NCBI RefSeq assembly: GCF_030705605.1 | Contig: NZ_JAPCKK010000011.1 | Span: 310,001-374,000, forward strand | DNA: 64,000 nucleotides | DNA from: Paenibacillus zeirhizosphaerae | GTDB taxonomy: Bacteria; Bacillota; Bacilli; Paenibacillales; Paenibacillaceae | Direction: 5' to 3' | Part shown: piece by piece, positions 24,279-33,005 of the stretch | How positions within the stretch are numbered: the first letter of the stretch is position 1 | How the letters are laid out: the number at the start of each line of letters is the position of its first letter | The notes under the pieces: generated by a model | Database searches by the model: none | Told to the model about the DNA's origin: nothing | What the model saw: only the letters and a program-made list of their open reading frames with translations | Made by a program: the position numbers and the translations under genes

Positions 24279-24815
24279 ATGAAAACCATTTTATGGGCAA
24301 CTTTAACCGCTAACGGCAATTATGCGCAATCCAGTCCGGAGAATCCACCCAAAAAAGAAGCGCTGGACGACTTCGCGACACACGCCAAAGCTGCAGGAAA
24401 TTTCATTGTCGGTCGCAGAACGTTTGAGGCAATGCAAGACCCGAGCAGAGTCTCTCAAGAGGAACAGGTGAGCGCGGATGGCCCTTTCGCTGGGATGGAC
24501 ATCGTTGTTGTGTCCAACAGTATTCAGACTATCCCCGGCGTAACCGTTGTAAGCACGCCTCAAGAAGCCTTAAACTACTTACAACAAAAAGGCCACCAAA
24601 CCGCGCTTATTAGCGGCGGTGCGGATATCCATAATTCATTTCTAAGTCAAGAGCTTGTAGACGAAGTTATTTTCAATGTTGCGCCTGTGCTGGAAGGAAA
24701 AGGGCTGCACCTTGTCATCGACAAAGACAACTACCAATACAAGCATGTGCAACTGCTGGATTGCAAGGCCCTCGGCAGTGGCGTCATCCAATTACACTAT
24801 GCGATTGACCGCTAA
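24279..24815 (+). CDS. Dihydrofolate reductase-like (RibD C-terminal domain) protein, copy A
   Basis: 178 residues of the RibD_C/DHFR-like fold, NADPH-dependent reductases of unknown substrate. Motifs: ILWATLTANGNYAQS at the start, AGNFIVGRRTFEAM, DIVVVSNS, TALISGGADIHNSFL (cofactor-binding glycines) and NVAPVLEGKGLHL. It is not folate-pathway DHFR. AGAGGAGG precedes the ATG. Controlled by the divergent HxlR protein (inference). Paralogue at 58975. Confidence 0.88.
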   Translation: MKTILWATLTANGNYAQSSPENPPKKEALDDFATHAKAAGNFIVGRRTFEAMQDPSRVSQEEQVSADGPFAGMDIVVVSNSIQTIPGVTVVSTPQEALNYLQQKGHQTALISGGADIHNSFLSQELVDEVIFNVAPVLEGKGLHLVIDKDNYQYKHVQLLDCKALGSGVIQLHYAIDR

Positions 24816-24848
24816 ATAAGAGTCCATTCCTAAATATTATCCCAGCAT

Positions 24849-24875
24849 AAAGCCCCCTCTCGTCGAGGGGGCTTT
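24849..24875. terminator. Bidirectional terminator
   Basis: AAAGCCCCCTC (24849-24859) pairs with GAGGGGGCTTT (24865-24875) around TCGTC, then ATTTTT. Confidence 0.9.
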
Positions 24876-24905
24876 CATTTTTATTTCTGTTATAGCTCCA
24901 AAAAA

Positions 24906-26405
24906 TTAACTAAAGACCGTTTTTTTCTCGCTCAGACCAAGCGCCTGCGATGTTGCTTCGTGAGTTCTCTGGAAAAGCTCGGGGTTTTCTGTTAATGCCA
25001 CACCATAAGAAGGAATCATTTCTTTGATTTTCGATTCCCACGCCTTCATTTGCTGCGGGAAGCATCTTCCCAGCACCTCAAGCATAACGTTCACAGCCGT
25101 AGAAGCCCCTGGAGAAGCGCCGAGCAGTGCGGCTACTGAGCCATCCGCAGCGGTAACCACTTCCGTACCAAATTGCAGTGTGCCTCTGCCGATGGCCGTA
25201 TCTTTGATCACCTGCACACGCTGGCCCGCCACCACGATGTCCCAATCCTCGCTTTTGGCGTTCGGAATGAACTCTCGCAATTCTTCCATCCGCTGCTCAT
25301 TGGATAACATCACCTGCTGGATCAGGTATTTGGTCAGTGCCATCTCTTTTACCCCCGCCGCCAGCATGGTCAGGATATTATCCGGTTTTACGGAGAGGAT
25401 CAAATCCAGATTTGAACCTGTTTTTAAAAACTTGGGTGAGAAGCCGGCAAACGGCCCGAACAGCAATGCCTTTTTGTTGTTGATATATCGGGTATCCAGA
25501 TGCGGAACGGACATGGGCGGAGCCCCGATTTTGGCCCTGCCGTATACCTTGGCATGGTGCCGTGCCACCACGTCCGGATTGTTACAGGCCATGAACAGCC
25601 CGCTTACCGGGAAACCCCCGATATGCTTGGACTCGGGAATGCCGGTTTTCTGCAGTAAAGGCAGACTTCCACCGCCGCCGCCGATAAAGACAAATTTTGC
25701 CGTATGATATTCCGTTGTACCGCTCTCGATATCCTGCACCTTCACGTTCCACAAACCGTCGCTCGTTCGTTTAATATCCTTGACACTATGCTTGTAGTGA
25801 ATCTCGACATTCTTGCTCTTTAAGTGCTCAAATAATAAACGTGTTAAAGCGCCAAAATTAACATCTGTACCGGATTCAATTTTGGTGGCTGCTATCGGTT
25901 CGTTCGATGTACGCCCTTCCATAATTAGTGGAACCCATTGCTTCAACTGTTCCGGATCGTCTGAAAATTCCATTCCCTGAAACAAAGGATTTTCTGAAAG
26001 CGCTTTAAATCTTCTTTTCAAAAAGGTCGCATTTTCATCACCTTGTACCAAACTCATGTGAGGTAAAGGCATAATAAAATCCTGCGGATTGCGAATCACA
26101 TTGCTGTTTACAAGATAAGCCCAAAACTGTCTTGAAAGCTGAAACTGTTCATTAATACTTATGGCTTTGCCAATATCTATAGATCCGTCAGATTTTACGG
26201 AAGTATAGTTAAGCTCACACAGAGCGGCATGGCCTGTACCCGCATTATTCCATTCGTTGGAGCTTTCTTCCCCCGCGCTTGCGAGTTTCTCAAATACTTT
26301 GATTTCCCATTCCGGTGCCAGTTCTTTCAGTAATGCTCCCAAAGTTGCGCTCATGACTCCTGCACCAATTAAGATAACGTCCGTTTTTATCTGTATGCTG
26401 CTCAT
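24906..26405 (-). CDS. mqo: Malate:quinone oxidoreductase
   Basis: Peripheral membrane flavoprotein oxidising malate to oxaloacetate and passing electrons to quinone, bypassing malate dehydrogenase. 499 residues, standard length. N-terminal FAD-binding motif [18 protein letters not shown], then [42 protein letters not shown] and [15 protein letters not shown], all diagnostic of Mqo. A single gene bounded by terminators. The start at 26405 follows GGAAGGGTTGTA. Confidence 0.96.
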   Translation of the reverse strand: MSSIQIKTDVILIGAGVMSATLGALLKELAPEWEIKVFEKLASAGEESSNEWNNAGTGHAALCELNYTSVKSDGSIDIGKAISINEQFQLSRQFWAYLVNSNVIRNPQDFIMPLPHMSLVQGDENATFLKRRFKALSENPLFQGMEFSDDPEQLKQWVPLIMEGRTSNEPIAATKIESGTDVNFGALTRLLFEHLKSKNVEIHYKHSVKDIKRTSDGLWNVKVQDIESGTTEYHTAKFVFIGGGGGSLPLLQKTGIPESKHIGGFPVSGLFMACNNPDVVARHHAKVYGRAKIGAPPMSVPHLDTRYINNKKALLFGPFAGFSPKFLKTGSNLDLILSVKPDNILTMLAAGVKEMALTKYLIQQVMLSNEQRMEELREFIPNAKSEDWDIVVAGQRVQVIKDTAIGRGTLQFGTEVVTAADGSVAALLGASPGASTAVNVMLEVLGRCFPQQMKAWESKIKEMIPSYGVALTENPELFQRTHEATSQALGLSEKKTVFS

Positions 26406-26589
26406 TACAACCCTTCCTTATACCAATATTTGCAAAAAAGGGTAGACGCTCCGGCTTAGGTACCACAAAGCAAGGCGCCACCTAGGAACTCAACATTCTT
26501 CTCAATTATAAACTATTTAAATCTGGTTAAAAAGTGACAATTCCGATTTCATAGCTCGGAGCATAAAAAAACCAGTATAAAATGTAAAA

Positions 26590-26621
26590 GGGCCTTAGCC
26601 CGGCACATCCGGACTAGACCC
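26590..26621 (-). terminator. Probable terminator of the TMEM175-like gene
   Basis: GGGCCTTAGCCCGG and CCGGACTAGACCC flank a short loop; the RNA of the minus strand would fold into a GC-rich hairpin followed by CCCTTTTA. The remaining gap to 26405 shows no gene. Confidence 0.6.
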
Positions 26622-26648
26622 AACAAACTCTCTAAAAAATGATCTATC

Positions 26649-27227
26649 TTAATGGCCTCGCAAGGCATGCTCGATTCGTTTATCCGGCACACACCAAATA
26701 ACGGCGACAAGTATAAAAAAGAAGCCGGATATCCAAGGGCTCACATAAGCAGTCACAGCCGCGATCAAGTAGAGCAATGGAGATACTCTCCCCTTCCAGT
26801 CTTTGCCCATCGCCGCGGCGAAGGAGGAATCACTGGCATGCTGTTTAATAATCGCACGCTGAAGCAGCCAGTACGAGAACGCCGCTAATAGTAGAATAAT
26901 GCCGTACAGCGCTGTTGGAGTAGCTGCAAAATGGCTTTCCCCCATCCAGGCTGTCGTGAACGGAATAAGGGATAGCCAGAAGAGAAGCAGCAAGTTGAGC
27001 CACATTAATCCCCCGTTCATCGTTCGAACCATGTGCAGCAGATGATGATGATTGTTCCAGTAGATACCAACATATACAAAACTGAAGATGTAGCTTAGGA
27101 TTTTCGGACCAAGTTCGATTAACGCATGCCAATCATGACCTTCCGGGACCTTGAATTCCAGCACCATGATCGTAATGATAATGGCCAGCACGCCGTCACT
27201 GAACGCTTCCATCCGATTCGCTTTCAT
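26649..27227 (-). CDS. TMEM175-family potassium channel-like membrane protein (DUF1211)
   Basis: 192 residues with about six membrane helices. The hallmark FSDGVLAI at residues 9-16 forms the gate/selectivity region of bacterial TMEM175 channels, and WNNHHHLLH with WLNLLLLFWLSLIPF follows as in the family. Bacterial members are weakly selective K+ channels; the physiological role here is not shown. A single gene, divergent from the aquaporin gene. Confidence 0.88.
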   Translation of the reverse strand: MKANRMEAFSDGVLAIIITIMVLEFKVPEGHDWHALIELGPKILSYIFSFVYVGIYWNNHHHLLHMVRTMNGGLMWLNLLLLFWLSLIPFTTAWMGESHFAATPTALYGIILLLAAFSYWLLQRAIIKQHASDSSFAAAMGKDWKGRVSPLLYLIAAVTAYVSPWISGFFFILVAVIWCVPDKRIEHALRGH

Positions 27228-27468
27228 CGTGTTTCACCTTTTCCCGCTTCGCGCGCTCTTTTCGCTAATTCAACACCAGTAACTTTGCATAATCCCCTTG
27301 ATATTGTCAAGCAAAATTCCCACACTATTTCATTCGAAAATATAACTCAATCATCCCGTATCCGGCATGATTCAGAGTTTTTTGGCATATATCCTACTTT
27401 ATGTTCAGTTTTTTTTTAATTTATCTCGTTTATAATAAGATTGATATATATTCATTAGGAGGTAGGTT

Positions 27469-28197
27469 ATGAACGCTTCATTCAAAAAATATGCTGCCGA
27501 GTTCATTGGAACATTTGTACTTGTTCTGTTCGGCTGCGGCAGTGCCGCCACGGCGGGAGGAGAGCTCGGGTATTTGGGAATCGCATTGGCATTCGGGCTG
27601 TCTATTGTCGCAATGGCCTATGTCATCGGCCCGATTTCGGGGTGTCATATCAATCCGGCGGTTTCACTCGCCATGCTCATGAGCCGTAAGCTAACGGGTG
27701 CCGACTTCGTCGGATACGTTATTGCGCAAATTGCCGGAGCGATTGCGGGCTCCGCTATTCTGTATGCGATCATCGTCTCCGCAGGCATGCCCACAACGGG
27801 ACTCGGCCAGAACGGTTTCGGCCCTGGTTATGGGATCGGTATTTCAGCGCTGATGGCAGTCATTGTCGAAATCATTTTAACCTTCGTATTTATTTATACG
27901 ATCCTGGGTGTAACCTCCAGTGAGAGCAATGGAAACGTAACCGGCCTGGTCATCGGGCTGACGCTTGCCTTTGTACATATTTTGGGTATTGCCTTAACAG
28001 GTACATCTGTCAATCCTGCAAGAAGCCTTGGACCGGCACTTCTGCTTGGCGGGCAAGCATTATCCCAATTGTGGGTGTTTCTGATCGCCCCGCTTGTCGG
28101 CTCGGCGCTGGCGGTTGTTGTCTACCAGTGGCTAAACAACAGTCACACAGACAAGATTGTTAACAAGAAGGGATCCGTCTCAAAAGTGTCTGTATAA
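27469..28197 (+). CDS. Aquaporin / MIP family channel
   Basis: 242-residue channel with six membrane helices and two half-helices carrying both NPA signatures: HINPAVSLAM (NPA 62-64) and VNPARSLGPAL (NPA 182-184). The residues around the second motif (Arg after NPA) and the absence of a GlpF-type aspartate after it (NPARS rather than NPARD) suit a water-selective AqpZ-like channel better than a glycerol facilitator. GGAGG lies 8 nt upstream of the ATG; TATAAT is at 27431-27436. A terminator follows. Confidence 0.93.
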   Translation: MNASFKKYAAEFIGTFVLVLFGCGSAATAGGELGYLGIALAFGLSIVAMAYVIGPISGCHINPAVSLAMLMSRKLTGADFVGYVIAQIAGAIAGSAILYAIIVSAGMPTTGLGQNGFGPGYGIGISALMAVIVEIILTFVFIYTILGVTSSESNGNVTGLVIGLTLAFVHILGIALTGTSVNPARSLGPALLLGGQALSQLWVFLIAPLVGSALAVVVYQWLNNSHTDKIVNKKGSVSKVSV

Positions 28198-28222
28198 AAA
28201 CAAGACATCCCAAAAACCCAGT

Positions 28223-28268
28223 GAAAGGACCTCATTCTCCACTTGATTGTGGAGGACGAGGTCCTTTC
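28223..28268. terminator. Bidirectional terminator after the aquaporin gene
   Basis: GAAAGGACCTC (28223-28233) pairs with GAGGTCCTTTC (28258-28268); an inner CTCCAC/GTGGAG stem extends the hairpin. Confidence 0.85.
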
Positions 28269-28313
28269 TATGGATCAATATAAATTTTGCATTTCATCAC
28301 AAGCTGTCTGAAC

Positions 28314-29336
28314 CTACTGGTCCAGTGCTTCCAGTACGGACTCGATGCCATAGGTGTTGGCAAGCGGTCCATAGCCCATTGCGAGAGCACCGTTGACAGC
28401 ATACGTCTGGCCGCTCTTAACTGCTTTCAGACTTTTCCAAACGTTGGTCTTCTCCCACTCGTCTGTCAAGGAGGCTGCCGACGGGTTATCATAGTTGAAA
28501 TAGCCAAGAATCAAATGGTCCGGGTTCAGCGCACTTAGTCCTTCTAAAGACAGCTCGGCACCTTCCGTCATAGCCGAACTGTCCGGTGCCTTCAATCCGA
28601 GCCCCTTGTCGTAATATGGGACTAAGTAATTGGTTCCACCCAGCCATACGGCGTTGTTCCGCACCTGAAGGAATGCGACGGTTCCCTTAACATCGGCCAG
28701 CTTCTCCTTGGCATTCTGCAGCTTGGCTTGATAGTCGGCGATGAACTGTTCCGCAACATTCTCCTGACCCAATATTTCTCCGAACTTGGTGACCACCGCC
28801 GGCCAATTGCTCCATACGTCGGTGTCAGCTTCATCGATAACGACGGTTGTCGCAATTTTCTCCAGTTGGTCCTTCACCTTGGCATTGACAACATTGCCTG
28901 CAATGATGACGTCTGGCTGATACTCCAGCAGAGCCTCCATATTGACGGTCGTGTTCTCACCAACGATTGCGAGCTCCTCGACTTTGTCGACATAGGGCTT
29001 ATACGTGTCAGTGCCCAGTGAGGAATCGTCCTTCGTGAACGGTAATGCGAGACCGACCGATTGCAAATCGAATAAGAGGATAGAATCGACGTATCCCCAG
29101 TGAACAACAGCGACGCGCTCCGGCTTCTCCTTAATGACGATACTGCCGTTGTCCGCTTCGATCGTTCGCGGAAATGCGGCGGGAGCCATTTCTTCCTGCC
29201 CCGTCGCGTTTGGCGACGGGCTGGCCGTTGGTCCACTAACAGACCCCGTATTGCTTGAACAGGAGCTCAGAAGCAGCAGTAAACTGATCATACCTGTAAA
29301 AAAAACAGACCACGATGTGGCTTGACGAACTTTCAT
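28314..29336 (-). CDS. Iron-siderophore ABC transporter substrate-binding lipoprotein
   Basis: 340 residues. Lipoprotein signal with lipobox LLSSCSS, then a FecB/FepB-type class III binding protein: ERVAVVHWGYVDSILLF, EALLEYQPDVIIAG, LSALNPDHLILGYF and a final helix. It would capture a ferric siderophore (inference) and feed an ABC permease not encoded here. A Fur-like box lies upstream at 29363. The AraC regulator gene upstream is on the same strand, as in many siderophore loci (Btr-like). Confidence 0.9.
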   Translation of the reverse strand: MKVRQATSWSVFFTGMISLLLLLSSCSSNTGSVSGPTASPSPNATGQEEMAPAAFPRTIEADNGSIVIKEKPERVAVVHWGYVDSILLFDLQSVGLALPFTKDDSSLGTDTYKPYVDKVEELAIVGENTTVNMEALLEYQPDVIIAGNVVNAKVKDQLEKIATTVVIDEADTDVWSNWPAVVTKFGEILGQENVAEQFIADYQAKLQNAKEKLADVKGTVAFLQVRNNAVWLGGTNYLVPYYDKGLGLKAPDSSAMTEGAELSLEGLSALNPDHLILGYFNYDNPSAASLTDEWEKTNVWKSLKAVKSGQTYAVNGALAMGYGPLANTYGIESVLEALDQ

Positions 29337-29362
29337 ATATGGTGTGTCCTCTCTCCATTTTT

Positions 29363-29381
29363 GTAAATGATGATCATTCTC
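29363..29381. promoter_or_regulatory. Fur-box-like operator
   Basis: Fifteen of 19 positions match the consensus GATAATGATAATCATTATC; the core AATGATGATCATT is palindromic. It lies 27 bp upstream of the siderophore-binding protein start. Confidence 0.65.
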
Positions 29382-29463
29382 AATTACATTTATAATAGTA
29401 TCATCATACTAGCCCGATGGGAATGAAGAGATTCCCGTTCCAATGATGGACTATTTCACATGA

Positions 29464-30294
29464 TCAAGCCTCCGTGCTGTCGAAATCCACCTGGCTGGGC
29501 GAAATCCCTTTATACTTTTTGAACAGTCTGCTGAAATAGTACGGGTCTGAATACCCGATGCCTTTGGCCACGGCGGATACGGAAAATTGCTTTGTTAATA
29601 ACCACTCGTGTGCCTTATTCATCCGGTAATGGATCAGATAATCGATAGGTCCTGTCCCGGTATATTTAGTGAACAGATGCGAGAAATATTTGGGCTTCAA
29701 TTGGTAACGGTCGGCCAGCTTGGCCAATGTCAGCGACTCGGTGAAATGCGACTGAATATACTGAATTGCGTCCTCAATAACAAGATAGCTGTCCTTGTTC
29801 TGATGATAACGCTCCGATTGCAGCACTTTGGTGATGAACTGGTAAAATAGCGAGCGTTGATTCAGCTTGTCCATCACATCAGGAGCGGAAGCAGCGTTCA
29901 GCAACTGCTCCACCAGCTTCAGCAGCTCTGGATTTAGCGTAACCTCTATACAGAAGATGTCTTCTGGCCTCCGCTGTCCCTTTTCTTCACCTATACCGCT
30001 CGGTAGGTAATGAGCTAGACAATATTGGAAGCCATCCGCGCCAGAAATCACTTCCAGCCGTCTGCCTGCCCCTCCGATCAAGATGTGACCAGGCTTCATC
30101 ATGTAGCGCTCCACTTCGTCGAAGACGAATGTGGCTTCCCCCTCGAGTGCGATGATGACACCGCATTTGGCGGTAGGCTTGTGGACATGTCCACTATAAG
30201 TACGGTTACCTTCCAGCGATGTGCGGTATACACCAAACAGGTGAATGGGTGTCGTTGCAAAATATTGTGCAAGCTCTTCATAGGTCCGCGACAT
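29464..30294 (-). CDS. AraC-family regulator, probably of iron-siderophore uptake
   Basis: 276 residues: an N-terminal cupin-like sensor (GVIIALEGEATFVFDE, MKPGHILIGGAG) and a C-terminal double helix-turn-helix with LAKLADRYQLKPKYFSHLF and VSAVAKGIGYSDPYYFSRLFKKYKG. AGGAGG precedes the ATG. It lies just upstream of the siderophore-binding lipoprotein on the same strand, so it is likely its activator. The palindrome upstream of its own start may be iron-regulated. Confidence 0.92.
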   Translation of the reverse strand: MSRTYEELAQYFATTPIHLFGVYRTSLEGNRTYSGHVHKPTAKCGVIIALEGEATFVFDEVERYMMKPGHILIGGAGRRLEVISGADGFQYCLAHYLPSGIGEEKGQRRPEDIFCIEVTLNPELLKLVEQLLNAASAPDVMDKLNQRSLFYQFITKVLQSERYHQNKDSYLVIEDAIQYIQSHFTESLTLAKLADRYQLKPKYFSHLFTKYTGTGPIDYLIHYRMNKAHEWLLTKQFSVSAVAKGIGYSDPYYFSRLFKKYKGISPSQVDFDSTEA

Positions 30295-30355
30295 CCGGGG
30301 GTCCTCCTAATCCATCGTTTTGACAGCGAGCCGCAAGCTCTCCCTATATAAATGA

Positions 30356-30369
30356 GATTGATATCAATC
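30356..30369. promoter_or_regulatory. Perfect palindrome upstream of the AraC gene
   Basis: GATTGATATCAATC, a 14-bp perfect dyad about 62 bp before the AraC start. It resembles part of a Fur box and could be an AraC autoregulatory or Fur site; its identity is open. Confidence 0.4.
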
Positions 30370-30510
30370 ATACAAGTTACGAAGCCATTATAGGAAAAAT
30401 ATTTCCCTATTGCAAACGTTAGAGCCCACGATTATAACGTGCTTCTTCCGACACTTCTTTGAAACCAACGGTAGTATTTTACCACTTGTACTGGCCATCG
30501 GCGAAAAATA

Positions 30511-30536
30511 AAAGGCACCCGCTTTGGGGTACCTTT
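30511..30536 (-). terminator. Terminator of the YjdM/PhnA gene
   Basis: AAAGGCACCC (30511-30520) pairs with GGGTACCTTT (30527-30536); on the minus strand TTTTATTTTT follows. It belongs loosely to the GGTACC hairpin set. Confidence 0.75.
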
Positions 30537-30572
30537 AGCTTGCCAAGTAAGTCAACTAGCGCATTCAGTATC

Positions 30573-30914
30573 TTAAGCTTTTTTTACAAACTCGGACTTC
30601 AGCTTCATTGCTCCGAATCCATCGATTTTGCAATCAATGTCGTGATCCCCATCAATCAGACGAATGTTTTTGACCTTGGTGCCGATCTTGACGACTAATG
30701 ATGTTCCTTTTACTTTCAGGTCCTTGATGACAGTAACCGCGTCTCCGTCCCGCAGGACATTGCCGTTGGCATCTTTTACGATTTTTTCGTCTTCATCCGC
30801 TTCGAGACTGGATTCCAGGCCCCACTCATGAGCACATTCCGGGCACACCAGCAAGCTTCCATCCTCATACGTATATTCGGAATTGCATTTCGGACAATTA
30901 GGCAAGTTAGACAT
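30573..30914 (-). CDS. yjdM: YjdM/PhnA zinc-ribbon protein
   Basis: 113 residues. N-terminal zinc ribbon [21 protein letters not shown], then the PhnA/YjdM domain with [23 protein letters not shown] and a final KSEFVKKA. Historically called alkylphosphonate utilisation protein, but the protein is not phosphonoacetate hydrolase and its function is unsettled. Full-length for the family. A single gene with a terminator. Confidence 0.93.
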   Translation of the reverse strand: MSNLPNCPKCNSEYTYEDGSLLVCPECAHEWGLESSLEADEDEKIVKDANGNVLRDGDAVTVIKDLKVKGTSLVVKIGTKVKNIRLIDGDHDIDCKIDGFGAMKLKSEFVKKA

Positions 30915-31382
30915 CAGTTTTGGGATTCTCCATTCATTATATTGATCTAATCTCTAACATACTGTCACAGGTTGCAACAGATCGTCAAGAACTAGCAGCT
31001 ATGCCGCAGACTGTAACAAAAATATAATCTCTCCACCCTGGACATCAATATGTTGTTTGCACGCGCGTACCAAGATTCAAATAATTTATTTCTCTATGGA
31101 CCAAACGATAAATGATGAACACGAGGTACCTTGTCAAGTAAAATCACCGTTAATAAATCCAACTCTGTATGATTGATTAACAATAGATAGATCATAATCT
31201 GGTAAAGGAAAATATCGTTTCTTCTGTGTGAAGAACATTCGCTTAATTCCCGATCCAATAGTATCGATTGACCATTGCTTCAGCTAATGGCTTAGGGCAG
31301 CCTCTTTTTCAATTTTGTTAAACCAGAAGATTGCGATTTTCGGTTGTTCTTGTTAAGTTGGTGGATGCACAAAAGCAGCGGA

Positions 31383-31464
31383 GAGAACGAAGCAATTCCG
31401 GAAAAGCGGAGCGGTCCCCTTTGGCCCGAAGGGTCAACAGGGATTGGAGGAATGCTTCGTTCTC
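31383..31464. repeat. Long inverted repeat in a 585-bp gene-free stretch
   Basis: GAGAACGAAGCAATTCC (31383-31399) and GGAATGCTTCGTTCTC (31449-31464) are complementary except for one or two positions; the loop holds another hairpin (CCCTT/AAGGG near 31417-31433). The gap 30915-31499 otherwise shows no convincing gene; short frames there have no ribosome sites. It may be a structured element, a small mobile-like repeat, or a terminator for the serine hydrolase gene at 31500. Confidence 0.5.
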
Positions 31465-31499
31465 GGAGCGTCTCACCCACGCACGAAAAGAGTGCCCAA

Positions 31500-32954
31500 T
31501 CAATCTGATTTTGCAAGATAATACCGTCTGAAATAACAAACCAAATTCGCTATATTTACGATTGATAATACAACAAGCCATATAATCAGGGATGACATGG
31601 TGGTCCATAGTCCATACCAAGGCAAAACCCGCCCGGCACCTATAAATGTAACTAATGGGGACAGAAACAAGAGAATCAAGATAGGCAGCATTCTTACGGC
31701 CGATGAAAAAATCAATTTTCCGGTCGTGATGCCTTTTGTGCTCCTATGGATACGAAGGTGTGTATATACTCCCCAGAAGATTGTTGCAATCACCAGCAGA
31801 ATCATAACCATCTCTATGTTCCTGCTGTTAAAGATAGAAGTTTCGGGCCTTTCGCCATGAATAATCCTTGCGATCCCATCAATAAAAGCTGAATAATCGA
31901 CAAACATGTTTAAACCAGAGTCAAACATCATTGTGATGCCCAACTGTTGATCCAAATATATCATCTCTTCCGCCTTATATGTCCAGAAAATCCCGCTATG
32001 AGAAATCATCCGGCCTCCTTGTTCATCCTCTTCTGCAAGCCACCCCATTCCATATGGTCCGCTCTGTCCGGCTGTATGATATTGCTCCATCAGTTCCGGA
32101 GCAAGCAGACGACCGTTAGATTGGGCAAGCATCCATTTGGCCATGTCTTCTGCAGTCGAAATTATACCAGCGGGGCCGTCAACAAACCAGAAGGGTTCAG
32201 TATGACTTACAGGATGGCCAAGCAATAGATAATATCCCCGTGGAATAGCAGAATTTTCACTGATTTGCTGTGTGGTGCTGACATTGAAGGTATGGCTCAT
32301 CCCCAGAGGTTCAAATATATTATTTTTCAAGTAAACAGAGAAGCTCTGACCGCTCATTTTCTCCACAAGAAGCGCCAAATATTGATAATTAGGATTGTGA
32401 TAGCTATAGGCTGTTCCAGGATCATTAGCAAGCTGAACCGTATTCAACGATGGCTTAATCTCTTGTAGTGATTGATATTGAGGGGATTTTGTCATATCAG
32501 GATTCACTTTGTCATTAAGACCGCTTGTCTGGTTGAGCAAATTCCGGACCGTAATATGACGAACACGTTCGTCTACAGGTGAGAGGTCGGGAAAGTAGGA
32601 TGTGTATGGTGCGTCAAGGTCGATCAGTCCTTTGTCCACCAACTGCAGGACAGCCAGTGCCGTAAAAGATTTGCTTAACGAAGCAATAGGAAAAGGGGTG
32701 CTGCCGTTAATATCACGACCATTTGAAAATGCACCGTAACCTTGTGCATAGAAAACCTCTTCATTGTTGGTTATGGCAAGAGCCGCACCCTGAATATGAT
32801 TGGCTTTCATGTTCTTTTTGACATAGTTATCAATTTCTTGTTGTATCTCAGCGTTGCTTCGGACTTCAAGGGCGGACACAGGGGCAGCCAAGATGGCCAT
32901 GATCAGCAGTAAAGCACCCAAGCATAACCTCATTTTCTTTTGCACGATTCTCAT
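31500..32954 (-). CDS. Membrane-anchored serine hydrolase of the class C beta-lactamase/PBP family
   Basis: 484 residues. Signal sequence (LCLGALLLIMAILAAPVSA), then the beta-lactamase-like domain with SxxK in IASLSKSFTAL, a YHN in the Y-x-N position (YSYHNPNYQYLA) and HSG in MISHSGIFWTY. Four hydrophobic helices close the protein, so the catalytic domain faces outside. Such enzymes are esterases or D-amino-peptide hydrolases rather than true beta-lactamases; cell-wall peptides are a plausible substrate (inference). ATG 32954 follows GAGGAG. It lies 51 nt after the histidine kinase and probably shares its transcript. Confidence 0.9.
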   Translation of the reverse strand: MRIVQKKMRLCLGALLLIMAILAAPVSALEVRSNAEIQQEIDNYVKKNMKANHIQGAALAITNNEEVFYAQGYGAFSNGRDINGSTPFPIASLSKSFTALAVLQLVDKGLIDLDAPYTSYFPDLSPVDERVRHITVRNLLNQTSGLNDKVNPDMTKSPQYQSLQEIKPSLNTVQLANDPGTAYSYHNPNYQYLALLVEKMSGQSFSVYLKNNIFEPLGMSHTFNVSTTQQISENSAIPRGYYLLLGHPVSHTEPFWFVDGPAGIISTAEDMAKWMLAQSNGRLLAPELMEQYHTAGQSGPYGMGWLAEEDEQGGRMISHSGIFWTYKAEEMIYLDQQLGITMMFDSGLNMFVDYSAFIDGIARIIHGERPETSIFNSRNIEMVMILLVIATIFWGVYTHLRIHRSTKGITTGKLIFSSAVRMLPILILLFLSPLVTFIGAGRVLPWYGLWTTMSSLIIWLVVLSIVNIANLVCYFRRYYLAKSD

Positions 32955-33005
32955 ACCAGCACTCCTCAATCATAGGATAAGGAAATGCTAATGGATCATT
33001 TTCAA

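Noticed and set aside
31292..31620. Two minus-strand frames of 74 and 100 codons after the serine hydrolase
   Set aside because: They run through the inverted repeat or overlap the hydrolase gene; composition is not protein-like and starts lack ribosome sites.
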